A stretch of DNA of 36,171 nt, taken from positions 1-36,171 of the IMG/VR virus record IMGVR_UViG_3300037297_000099. One strand, written 5' to 3'. The translations under genes and the position numbers were made by a program. Every line of letters begins with the position of its first letter. Position 1 is the stretch's first letter. Below are positions 1-6,350 of the stretch, in pieces. A model generated the notes under the pieces. It searched no databases. It worked only from the letters and a program-made list of their open reading frames with translations, and had not been told where the DNA came from. The DNA comes from a virus.

Positions 1-449
1 AAGGACAAAAACACGGGGTTGTGAAACAGTGGTATGAAAACGGACAACCTTGGTTGGAAATACCATTTTATCAAGGACAACTACACGGCGTTATGAAACG
101 GTGGCATGAGAACGGACAACTTGAATGTAAAGTACCATTTCACCAAGGGCAACAACACGGGGTTGTGAAACTGTGGCACGAGAACGGACAACTTGAAGTT
201 AAAATCCCATGGCACAAAGGACAAAAACACGGAATCGCGAAACAGTGGTATGAAAATGGAAAACTTGAAGAGGAAATACCATTTCACCAAGGGCAAAGAC
301 ACGGCATTGTAAAACAGTGGCACAAGAATGGACAACTTCAAATTGAAGCCCCATACCAACAAGGACAAATACACGGGGTTGTGAAACGGTGGTATGAAAA
401 TGGAAAGCTTTGGTTGGAAACCTATTGGGAACACGGGGTAGAACAATGA
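1..449 (+). CDS. MORN_2 repeat protein, 5'-partial (cassette A)
   Basis: The reading frame is open from the window edge (codons begin at base 3), so the N-terminus is missing. What remains is about five complete 24-residue repeats of the form xHGVVKxWxENGQLxxEIPxxQGQ, followed by the family C-terminal cap ending WEHGVEQ. The repeat matches the MORN_2 / YwqK-antitoxin-like pattern (known family); a cytoplasmic role is inferred because other members lack signal peptides. Its stop overlaps the ATG of the next, truncated cassette (ATGA). Bases 1-118 are identical to 2359-2476 in another cassette, and 282-377 are identical to 5532-5627 in a third, so this gene looks like a mosaic. Its function is unknown. 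Confidence 0.85.
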   Translation, partial: GQKHGVVKQWYENGQPWLEIPFYQGQLHGVMKRWHENGQLECKVPFHQGQQHGVVKLWHENGQLEVKIPWHKGQKHGIAKQWYENGKLEEEIPFHQGQRHGIVKQWHKNGQLQIEAPYQQGQIHGVVKRWYENGKLWLETYWEHGVEQ

Positions 450-529
450 ACCTACTACACGACGCTTACACAGCATGGATATCAGGATTGACTCGCAGGG
501 AATTAGAATACAATGAGATAGGAGTATAG
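446..529 (+). pseudogene. Truncated MORN_2 cassette, 27 codons (cassette B)
   Basis: This starts exactly like the other coupled cassettes (ATGA overlap with the preceding stop, MNLLHDAYTAWISGLT). After residue 16 it departs from the family into RRELEYNEIGV and stops at 527-529. The repeats and cap are missing, so it is probably the remnant of a deletion. Its last codons run into CAATGAGATAGGAGTATAGG, the same sequence that directly follows the complete cassette K at 36060. It may still be translated as a short peptide that carries ribosomes to the gene at 531. Confidence 0.7.
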
Positions 530-530
530 G

Positions 531-779
531 ATGAAAAAATATTACTGCATTACTACAATAGGCGAAAACAAGCACTTCTTTTATTCTAATAAATCATTGT
601 CGTTTGTAAAAAAAATTGCAAGCACGGTATATCACACTACAGGCGCCGACGAGATTACAGAACAGCAGTTCTTGGAATATTACAGAGCATTAGCAGAAAA
701 AGACGCAGATCTTATGCTTACGCAAGAAACATTAGATCTGCATAAAGAAATGAATAATTGGGAGAATGAAAATGACTAA
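531..779 (+). CDS. Hypothetical protein, 82 aa
   Basis: The start MKKYYCITTIGENKHFFYSN is preceded by the Shine-Dalgarno-like GATAGGAGTATAGG. I recognise no family. The protein has an aromatic beta-rich start and a helical, acidic C-terminal half, with no signal peptide or membrane segment. It sits immediately after cassette B, and its first 91 bases occur again at the right end of the window directly after cassette K. It is therefore the fixed gene on which two alternative cassette contexts converge. The next gene starts inside or just before its end, suggesting one operon. Confidence 0.75.
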   Translation: MKKYYCITTIGENKHFFYSNKSLSFVKKIASTVYHTTGADEITEQQFLEYYRALAEKDADLMLTQETLDLHKEMNNWENEND

Positions 780-1095
780 AAAAGAAGCACAACTAATAGG
801 CTATATTTTAGGCACTGCTGATGGTGGGTGTGATACATGTGCTAATGAATTAGCGAAAAAAATGGCAATCGTGTTTCCCAACTACGATTGGAAAGGTTAC
901 GTTGATGAATACTTTGAGATGTGTAAAAAAACAACTGACGTAATTTATTCTGAAAACTGGAATGGCGAGGACTGGCGATATGGTTCAATCGACATAAGAA
1001 AAAAAATAGATTTCTGCAATAGTGTAATAGATGAAAAGTATCCCAAAGATGAAGGATACGTTGATGTATATACCGGAGAATATGAAGAGGAATGA
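772..1095 (+). CDS. Hypothetical protein, 107 aa
   Basis: The ATG at 772 (MTKKEAQLIGYILGTADGG) is preferred over the in-frame ATG at 766. GGGAG at 760-764 sits 7 bases from 772 but only one base from 766. The protein is acidic, rich in aromatic residues, and ends in an acidic tail (YTGEYEEE). Two cysteines in GGCDTCANEL might bind metal, but no second pair is evident. The family is not recognised. It overlaps the end of the preceding gene, and its stop overlaps the ATG of the following hydrolase-like gene (ATGA), so the three are probably co-translated. Confidence 0.75.
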   Translation: MTKKEAQLIGYILGTADGGCDTCANELAKKMAIVFPNYDWKGYVDEYFEMCKKTTDVIYSENWNGEDWRYGSIDIRKKIDFCNSVIDEKYPKDEGYVDVYTGEYEEE

Positions 1096-1622
1096 GATAT
1101 ACACTATGTGTTATTGATGTGCAAAAAAGATTTCCAGCACATAAAAAAATCCTACGCCAAGTGATAAAACAAAGAAAATTGGCTATGAAAGATGAAGCTG
1201 GCATAATGATTGTAGAGTTTAATGGCTCTACATCACATAAAAAAATATACCGCGTGCTTAAAGAATATAATAAATATAAAATTGTTAAAAAGAACAAAGA
1301 CTGCGGAACAACTGAAATAATATCAACGATGAAAAATACTACATTCTTACAGTCAAATAATTTAAGAATATGTGGAATCAACGCTTGTGCCTGCGTTAGA
1401 TCAACTGCATACGGTTTAAAACAAAGTAATAATTTTCATAACATAAAAATTATACCAAAAGCAACTACCTGTAATTGTATCACGCCAAAAGAATGTCTTG
1501 CTACAACATGTGATATTATTAGTGATAAATTAAAACCAAATATTATACGACACAATAATAATAATTATAACTATAAAAATAGAATGCCAGTTGGTTTATT
1601 TCTAAAATCAAATATTACATAG
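1092..1622 (+). CDS. Isochorismatase-like cysteine hydrolase
   Basis: The N-terminus LCVIDVQKRF carries the catalytic Asp (D9) of the isochorismatase/nicotinamidase superfamily. Lysines near residues 66-67 (IVKKNKD) fit the catalytic Lys. GINACACVRSTAYG (about residues 95-108) fits the strand-turn with the nucleophilic Cys (C101, followed by V as is usual). The family hydrolyses amides or vinyl ethers such as nicotinamide or isochorismate; the substrate here cannot be told. At 176 residues it is near family size, but the last 50 are Asn/Lys-rich and atypical. It starts by ATGA overlap with the gene before it. A role in NAD or small-molecule metabolism during infection is only an inference. 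Confidence 0.72.
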   Translation: MRYTLCVIDVQKRFPAHKKILRQVIKQRKLAMKDEAGIMIVEFNGSTSHKKIYRVLKEYNKYKIVKKNKDCGTTEIISTMKNTTFLQSNNLRICGINACACVRSTAYGLKQSNNFHNIKIIPKATTCNCITPKECLATTCDIISDKLKPNIIRHNNNNYNYKNRMPVGLFLKSNIT

Positions 1623-1650
1623 GAAGCAGAGATAATAAGGATAAAAAATA

Positions 1651-2100
1651 ATGAAACTATGTCCAATATGTAATAAGCCTATTCGTCCATGGCAACGCAA
1701 AATCTACACTGAATCTAATACACTATTAATAAAATATTATCATCGTATGTGCTATTATGAATGTTATAAATTAAAAGACGCCAAGAAAGTCAGAACACTG
1801 GCAAATAGCGATAAAGCATTTGAAGAAATAATGTCTCATATTTATGATTCTGCAAGAAGTGGCTTGGTCAATTGCTCGTTAGGCGACGTCAACCAATTAT
1901 TTATTGATAGATTAATGGCATTAGGGTTTGGTGTTGTCAATAATAGTTCTTATCCGGGTGCCAATTATACTATTTCTTGGGACGTACCTCTAGATAAAAA
2001 GATTCTCGAGTTGGATGAGCGCATTAAGATGCTCCAGGATACCAGAGACGAATTGCGTTCAGAGCAATTGATTGAACGATTAGCAGGGGTGAAAAAATGA
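1651..2100 (+). CDS. Zinc-finger protein with C-terminal GYxV/ISW domain
   Basis: The N-terminus has CPIC (residues 4-7) and HRMC (about 31-34), a likely single zinc-binding finger. The middle (about 80-110) reads LMALGFGVVNNSS...YTISWDVP, a small alpha/beta module common in phage hypothetical proteins. The same module occurs in the gene at 33552 (LKKLGYRVESS...IYWSVP). The C-terminus is a charged, helical, probably coiled-coil segment. The function is unknown; a nucleic-acid or protein-binding role is inferred from the finger. The stop TGA overlaps the ATG of cassette C at 2097. Confidence 0.7.
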   Translation: MKLCPICNKPIRPWQRKIYTESNTLLIKYYHRMCYYECYKLKDAKKVRTLANSDKAFEEIMSHIYDSARSGLVNCSLGDVNQLFIDRLMALGFGVVNNSSYPGANYTISWDVPLDKKILELDERIKMLQDTRDELRSEQLIERLAGVKK

Positions 2101-2591
2101 CATTACTACACGACGCTTACACAGCCTGGTTATCAGGATTGACACATAAAGATGAAAAAGGAATTCATTGGCAGGATGAGAATGGCGATCCTATTACCAT
2201 AAGTGATATTGATGCGGAAACAAAAAGCTATGTTGTAAGATATTGGTATCAAAACGGACAACTTTTGAAGGAAGTACCATTTCACCAAGGGCAACAACAC
2301 GGCGTTGAGAAACGGTGGTACGAGAACGGACAACTTCAAATTGAAGCCCCATTTCACCAAGGACAAAAACACGGGGTTGTGAAACAGTGGTATGAAAACG
2401 GACAACCTTGGTTGGAAATACCATTTTATCAAGGACAACTACACGGCGTTATGAAACGGTGGCATGAGAACGGACAGCTTGAAGCAGAAATCCCATTTCA
2501 CCAATGGCAACAACACGGGGTTGTGAAACTGTGGCATGAGAATGGACAGCTTGAGTTAGAAACCCATTGGGAACACGGAATAAAACAATGA
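2097..2591 (+). CDS. MORN_2 repeat protein, n=3 (cassette C, 164 aa)
   Basis: This has the typical cassette structure. Residues 1-66 are the conserved N-module (MTLLHDAYTAW...GIHWQDENGDPITISD...) leading into the first partial repeat, followed by three complete 24-residue repeats and a 26-residue cap ending THWEHGIKQ (66+3x24+26=164). One repeat has QWQ in place of QGQ. AGGGGTG lies before the ATG, which also overlaps the upstream stop. It begins MTL, like the first gene of each cassette run, whereas downstream coupled copies begin MNL. There is no signal peptide, so it is presumably cytoplasmic. The repeat family is MORN_2/YwqK-like; the function is not shown. Confidence 0.88.
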   Translation: MTLLHDAYTAWLSGLTHKDEKGIHWQDENGDPITISDIDAETKSYVVRYWYQNGQLLKEVPFHQGQQHGVEKRWYENGQLQIEAPFHQGQKHGVVKQWYENGQPWLEIPFYQGQLHGVMKRWHENGQLEAEIPFHQWQQHGVVKLWHENGQLELETHWEHGIKQ

Positions 2592-3301
2592 ACTTACTAC
2601 ACGACGCCTACACAGCATGGTTATCAGGATTGACACATAAAGATGAAAAAGGAATTCATTGGCAGGATAAATATGACAATCCTATTACCATAAGCAATGT
2701 AAATGCGGAAACAGAAAGCTATGTTGTAAGACACTGGTATGATAACGGACAACTTGAAAATGAAGTCCCGTTTCACCAAGGGCAAAGACACGGCATTGTA
2801 AAACAGTGGCACAAGAATGGGCAACTTTGGTTGGAAATACCGTGCCGACAAGGACAAATACACGGCATTAAGAAACGGTGGAATGAAAACGGACAATTTG
2901 AAGTTGAAACCCCATGGCACAAAGGACAACAACACGGGGTTGAGAAATGGTGGTATGAGAATGGGAAACTTGAGTTTAGAGTCCCATGGTACAAAGGACA
3001 AGAACACGGAATCGTGAAACAGTGGTATGAGAGTGGAAAACTTAAGGCGGAAATCCCAGCTCACCAAGGACAACAACACGGGGTTGTGAAACGGTGGTAC
3101 GATAACGGACAACTTGAAGAGGAAATACCATTTCACCAAGGACAACAACACGGGGTTGTGAAACAGTGGCGCGAGAATGGAAAACTTTGGGCGGAAATAC
3201 CATTTTATCAAGGACAAAAACACGGGGTTGTGAAAGTGTGGAACGAGAACGGACAACTTGAAAGTGAAACGTATTGGGAACACGGATATAGACAGAGCTA
3301 A
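2588..3301 (+). CDS. MORN_2 repeat protein, n=6 (cassette D, 237 aa)
   Basis: The start at 2588 is by ATGA overlap with cassette C. An ATG at 2567 in the same frame lies inside C and would break homology with the other N-modules. Conserved N-module (MNLLHDAYTAWLSGLTHKDE...), then six full 24-residue repeats and a cap with one extra residue (YWEHGYRQS). Segments are shared at DNA level with other cassettes; for example, the stretch around 2769-2815 matches that around 5529-5575 in cassette F. It closes the C-D pair, since the next gene is the unrelated methyltransferase. Confidence 0.88.
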   Translation: MNLLHDAYTAWLSGLTHKDEKGIHWQDKYDNPITISNVNAETESYVVRHWYDNGQLENEVPFHQGQRHGIVKQWHKNGQLWLEIPCRQGQIHGIKKRWNENGQFEVETPWHKGQQHGVEKWWYENGKLEFRVPWYKGQEHGIVKQWYESGKLKAEIPAHQGQQHGVVKRWYDNGQLEEEIPFHQGQQHGVVKQWRENGKLWAEIPFYQGQKHGVVKVWNENGQLESETYWEHGYRQS

Positions 3302-3350
3302 TAAATAGTAGTATATATAACCCATAATAAAGCAAATAGGATTAGTCGAT

Positions 3351-3896
3351 ATGAATCTAACAACAAATAAACAATATTCCATAATCTACGCCGATCCGCC
3401 TTGGAAATACAATAGCAAAGCAAATCATAAAACACGATTTCGTGGTGGAGCTTGTGGCCACTATGATTTAATGTCTATGGCGGAGATTAAAGCGTTACCG
3501 GTTCCAAATATAGCTGAACCAAACTGTGCTCTATTTCTGTGGTGCACGTTTCCTTATTTAGACGAGCAAATTAAATTATTTAAGCACTGGGGCTTTGATT
3601 ATAAAACGGTCGCTTTCACTTGGATTAAAACCAACAAAAGAAATGGTAGGCCCTGTTTTGGTGTTGGCTACTACACTAAATCGAACGCTGAAGTCTGTTT
3701 GCTTGGCATTAAAGGAAGGCTTAAGCCAGTAAGTAATAAAGTCAGTTCAGTTATAATATCCAAGCGCAGGGAACACAGTAGGAAGCCAGATGAAGCACGG
3801 GATCGAATCGTAGAACTATATGGCAATATACCACGCATTGAGTTATTCGCAAGGCAAAGGGCACAAGGTTGGGACGCGTGGGGCTTGGAGGTGTAA
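3351..3896 (+). CDS. MT-A70 family adenine-N6 methyltransferase
   Basis: Residues 11-20 read IIYADPPWKY: DPPW is the catalytic motif of MT-A70-type and other N6-adenine methyltransferases, which bind SAM and the flipped adenine. GHYDLMSMAEIKALPV, FLWCTFPYLDEQI, FTWIKTN and the C-terminal LFARQRAQGWDAWGLEV are typical of the bacterial/phage MT-A70 family. The length (181 residues) is normal for the phage form. No target-recognition domain or partner nuclease is seen, so it is an orphan enzyme, probably protecting phage DNA from host restriction or marking it for regulation (inference). It is preceded by a 49-base AT-rich spacer and followed by a small gene at 3899. Confidence 0.9.
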   Translation: MNLTTNKQYSIIYADPPWKYNSKANHKTRFRGGACGHYDLMSMAEIKALPVPNIAEPNCALFLWCTFPYLDEQIKLFKHWGFDYKTVAFTWIKTNKRNGRPCFGVGYYTKSNAEVCLLGIKGRLKPVSNKVSSVIISKRREHSRKPDEARDRIVELYGNIPRIELFARQRAQGWDAWGLEV

Positions 3897-3898
3897 AT

Positions 3899-4039
3899 AT
3901 GATAAAGAAAACGAATAAAGGCTATATTATAGTAGACCATAAGGGTAAGAAGATCGCTGGGCCTTATAAAACAGAGAAACAGGTTGAGCGGAGATTAAGA
4001 CAAATAGAATATTGGAAAAACAAAAAAAGTAAGGAGTAA
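3899..4039 (+). CDS. Small basic hypothetical protein, 46 aa
   Basis: The ATG at 3899 follows the methyltransferase stop by two bases and has GGAGGTG upstream, a strong ribosome-binding site inside the end of the methyltransferase gene. The product begins MIKKTNKGYIIVDHKGKKIA and ends in a Lys/Arg-rich helix. The pattern (YIIVDHKGKKIAGPYKTEKQVERRL) resembles short phage proteins with a three-strand sheet and one helix, but no named family is certain. A second small gene follows four bases downstream. Confidence 0.65.
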   Translation: MIKKTNKGYIIVDHKGKKIAGPYKTEKQVERRLRQIEYWKNKKSKE

Positions 4040-4043
4040 TATT

Positions 4044-4190
4044 ATGGAACAAAGAAAAATGTTTTACATTAAGCAGAAAGACAAAGAGTTATTCAATTGG
4101 TTTGATACCCAAGCAAAACAACTGGACATATCAAAGTCTGAATTATTAGCGAGAATAATTAGAGAGTATAAAAAGAATATGAAGGAATAA
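4044..4190 (+). CDS. Ribbon-helix-helix-like small protein, 48 aa
   Basis: AAGGAG at 4031-4036 serves the ATG at 4044. The product has a short strand (MFYIKQKD) followed by two helices with ISKSELLARIIREYKK at the end. This is the layout of ribbon-helix-helix DNA-binding proteins (strand pairs in the major groove, S/T-x-S-E-x-hydrophobic at the start of helix B). It resembles the 54-residue protein at 33391 in organisation. It is probably a repressor or antitoxin-like regulator; no toxin partner is adjacent. The 307-base untranslated interval that follows may hold its operator. Confidence 0.65.
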   Translation: MEQRKMFYIKQKDKELFNWFDTQAKQLDISKSELLARIIREYKKNMKE

Positions 4191-4497
4191 GCTCTGACTT
4201 TTTTTCAAGCTACAACTACCTGATTTTGTTGAGGACTACATTCCCACACAGACCTGCATGTCATAGTGTCACACATCTTACCACAATGTGTGTTGCTTGA
4301 TTTCGTTGGGGTTTTCGTCGTTGGCATAAAAGTTGCACACTCTCTGACCAGCCAGTTCAGCGTATCGGTTCCGATACCATCACGCTCTAACCAATCAAGA
4401 ACTAGCAACAAACAACTAGGAACGGGTGGGTAGGGTCCTCCTTTTTATCAATCCTCCCCGACTCACCCGTTCCACCAATAGAGAAAGGAAAAACAGA
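4191..4497 (+). other. Intergenic region with three inverted repeats
   Basis: I find no convincing gene here. Three inverted repeats are visible: CACACAT/ATGTGTG (4270-4276 / 4286-4292); GTATCGG-TT-CCGATAC (4362-4377); and a long hairpin whose arms GGAACGGGTG (4419-4428) and CACCCGTTCC (4464-4473) continue inward with GT and GGG pairs for about 17 positions. The composition is GC-richer than the flanking genes. A minus-strand frame at 4205-4411 would need a TTG start and has no ribosome-binding site. The region is a candidate terminator/operator for the upstream RHH gene or a leader for cassette E. Confidence 0.5.
4419..4473 (+). terminator. Long GC-rich hairpin before cassette E
   Basis: The arms GGAACGGGTG...CACCCGTTCC pair perfectly over 10 bp. 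With one G-T wobble and one mismatch they extend to about 17 positions, leaving a loop that contains TCCTCCTTTTTATC. There is no T-tract directly after the 3' arm, so it may be an attenuator or leader structure and not a simple intrinsic terminator. It ends 24 bases before the ATG of cassette E. Confidence 0.5.
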
Positions 4498-4992
4498 ATG
4501 ACATTACTACACGACGCTTACACAGCATGGACATCAGGATTTACACACAAAGACGAAAAAGGAATTCATTGGCAGGATAAATATGACGATCCTATTACCA
4601 TAAGCAATGTGAATGTGGCAACGGAAAGTTATATTGTAAGATATTGGTATCCAAATGGACAACTTGAAAGTGAACTATCATTTTATCAGGGGCAAAGACA
4701 CGGCGTTATGAAACGTTGGGATGAGAATGGACAACTTTATGAGGAAATACCATGGCACAAAGGACAAAAACACGGGGTTGTGAAATGGTGGCACGATAAC
4801 GGACAACTTGAAGTTGAAATACCATACCAACAAGGACAAATACACGGCGTTATGAAACGGTGGTATGAGAATGGAAAACTTAGGGCGGAAATACCATTTT
4901 ATCAAGGACAAAAACACGGGGTTGTGAAAGTGTGGCATGACAATGGAAAGCTTTGGTTGGAAACCTATTGGGAACACGGAATAAAACAATGA
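4498..4992 (+). CDS. MORN_2 repeat protein, n=3 (cassette E, 164 aa)
   Basis: The start is at 4498, after AGAAAGGAAAAACAGA. The in-frame ATG at 4426 lies within the hairpin and would add 24 residues unlike any other member. Conserved N-module (MTLLHDAYTAWTSGFTHKDE...), three full 24-residue repeats, and the cap TYWEHGIKQ. It has the same length as cassette C but a different repeat content, e.g. GQLYEEIPWHKGQ and GKLRAEIPFYQGQ. It is the first gene of the E-F pair and begins MTL like C and H. It has no signal peptide. Confidence 0.88.
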   Translation: MTLLHDAYTAWTSGFTHKDEKGIHWQDKYDDPITISNVNVATESYIVRYWYPNGQLESELSFYQGQRHGVMKRWDENGQLYEEIPWHKGQKHGVVKWWHDNGQLEVEIPYQQGQIHGVMKRWYENGKLRAEIPFYQGQKHGVVKVWHDNGKLWLETYWEHGIKQ

Positions 4993-5987
4993 ACTTACTA
5001 CACGACGCTTACACAGCCTGGATATCAGGATTGACACATAAAGATGAAAAAGGAATTCATTGGCAGGATGAAGAAAACGATCCTATTACTATAAGTGATA
5101 TCAATGCGGAAACGAAAAGCTATGTTGTAAGATATTGGTATCCAAATGGACAACTTGAAAGTGAAGTCCCGTTCCACCAAGGGCAAAAACACGGCGTTGA
5201 GAAACGTTGGCACGAGAATGGCCAACTTCAAAGTGAAGCTCCATTCCACCAAGGGCAACCACACGGCATTGAGAAACGGTGGTATCAGAATGGACAACTT
5301 TGTGAGGAAATCCCATGGCACAAAGGGCAAGAACACGGGGTTATAAAATACTGGTATGAAGACGGACAACTTCAATCAGAAATCCCTTACCAACAAGGGC
5401 AAAAACACGGGGTTGAGAAACGTTGGCACGAGAATGGCCAACTTCAAGAGGAAACCCCATATCACCAAGGGCAACCACACGGCATTGAGAAACGTTGGGA
5501 TGAGAATGGAAAACTTATGTTTGAAGTCCCGTTTCACCAAGGGCAAAGACACGGCATTGTAAAACAGTGGCACAAGAATGGACAACTTCAAATTGAAGCC
5601 CCATACCAACAAGGACAAATACACGGGATTGATAAACAGTGGTATGAAGACGGAAAACTTAAGTATGAAGTCCCGTTTCACCAAGGGCAAGAACACGGCG
5701 TTATGAAACGGTGGCACGAAAATGGACAACTTCAAAAGGAAATACCATTTCACCAAGGGCAAGAACACGGGGTTGAGAAACGGTGGCGCGAGAATGGACA
5801 CCTTGAAGTTGAAATACCATTTCACCAAGGGCAACAACACGGGGTTGTGAAACGTTGGTATGAAGACGGAAAACTTAAGTATGAAGTCCCGTTCCACCAA
5901 GGACAAAAACACGGGGTAGAGAAACGGTGGTATTTAAATGGACAACTTGAAAGTGAAACGTATTGGGAACACGGAATAGCACTCTGA
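4989..5987 (+). CDS. MORN_2 repeat protein, n=10 (cassette F, 332 aa)
   Basis: This is the longest member: N-module (66 residues), ten full 24-residue repeats, then a 26-residue cap ending YWEHGIAL. The start at 4989 is an ATGA overlap with cassette E. Repeats 1, 4 and neighbouring units resemble each other (GQKHGVEKRWHENGQLQ twice), suggesting internal unit duplication. Bases 5532-5627 are identical to 282-377 in cassette A. Variation lies mostly at repeat positions 1, 7, 9-10, 15-16 and 20-21, while HG, K, W, NG, L, E, P and QGQ stay fixed. A surface-exposed, variable binding face is an inference from this pattern. Confidence 0.88.
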   Translation: MNLLHDAYTAWISGLTHKDEKGIHWQDEENDPITISDINAETKSYVVRYWYPNGQLESEVPFHQGQKHGVEKRWHENGQLQSEAPFHQGQPHGIEKRWYQNGQLCEEIPWHKGQEHGVIKYWYEDGQLQSEIPYQQGQKHGVEKRWHENGQLQEETPYHQGQPHGIEKRWDENGKLMFEVPFHQGQRHGIVKQWHKNGQLQIEAPYQQGQIHGIDKQWYEDGKLKYEVPFHQGQEHGVMKRWHENGQLQKEIPFHQGQEHGVEKRWRENGHLEVEIPFHQGQQHGVVKRWYEDGKLKYEVPFHQGQKHGVEKRWYLNGQLESETYWEHGIAL

Positions 5988-6027
5988 ATAGATCAGGGTT
6001 CTAACATAGAAAGGAAAGTAGAATAGA

Positions 6028-6327
6028 ATGTTAGACCAAACATTAAAAGACGAAATAATGAAAACGATCATTAGTTGTAGTAGACCACCGTATCCTGGCC
6101 CAACTCATACCTATTTAGATTGGCTTTGCCATGCAGTTGCATTTGGTCATGTAACTATAGAAACAAACAGTTATGGACAAATGACATTAACACCACAGGA
6201 GCTAAAGGAAGCCTGTCCTAATTTACACAATGATACAATGCATGACGTAATGGGTGGTGTCTATGAAGAACATTGGGGAGGTAAAATAACTGACCCTAGT
6301 ATAATTGAAAAGCTTCTAAAGCTGTAA
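6028..6327 (+). CDS. Hypothetical protein, 99 aa
   Basis: The ATG follows AGAAAGGAAAGTAGAATAGA, nearly the same leader as at 4481 and 6334. The product has PPYPGPTHTYLDWLCHAV near residue 20 and LTPQELKEACPNLHNDTMHDVMGG in the middle. It is soluble, with no signal peptide. I do not recognise the family. It lies between cassette F and the secreted-type cassette G and shares their type of leader, so it may be expressed with them. Confidence 0.65.
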   Translation: MLDQTLKDEIMKTIISCSRPPYPGPTHTYLDWLCHAVAFGHVTIETNSYGQMTLTPQELKEACPNLHNDTMHDVMGGVYEEHWGGKITDPSIIEKLLKL

Positions 6328-6350
6328 TTGACAGAGAAAGGAAAAGTAGA

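Noticed and set aside
842-1381. Minus-strand frame of 179 codons
   Set aside because: It overlaps two coupled plus-strand genes, one with a recognisable hydrolase signature, and has no coding character.
2624-3382. Long minus-strand frames opposite the cassettes (also 81-575, 5376-5912, 6627-7109, 34057-34440, 35464-36063)
   Set aside because: They are open only because the 72-bp unit lacks antisense stops in these frames; the sense proteins match a known repeat family and have ribosome-binding sites or coupled starts.
4360-4400. tRNA-like stretch (GGTTAGAGC on the minus strand near a palindrome)
   Set aside because: No complete cloverleaf can be drawn; acceptor stem and T-loop are missing.
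4205-4411. Minus-strand 68-codon frame
   Set aside because: It requires a TTG start, lacks a ribosome-binding site and crosses several palindromes; no family resemblance.
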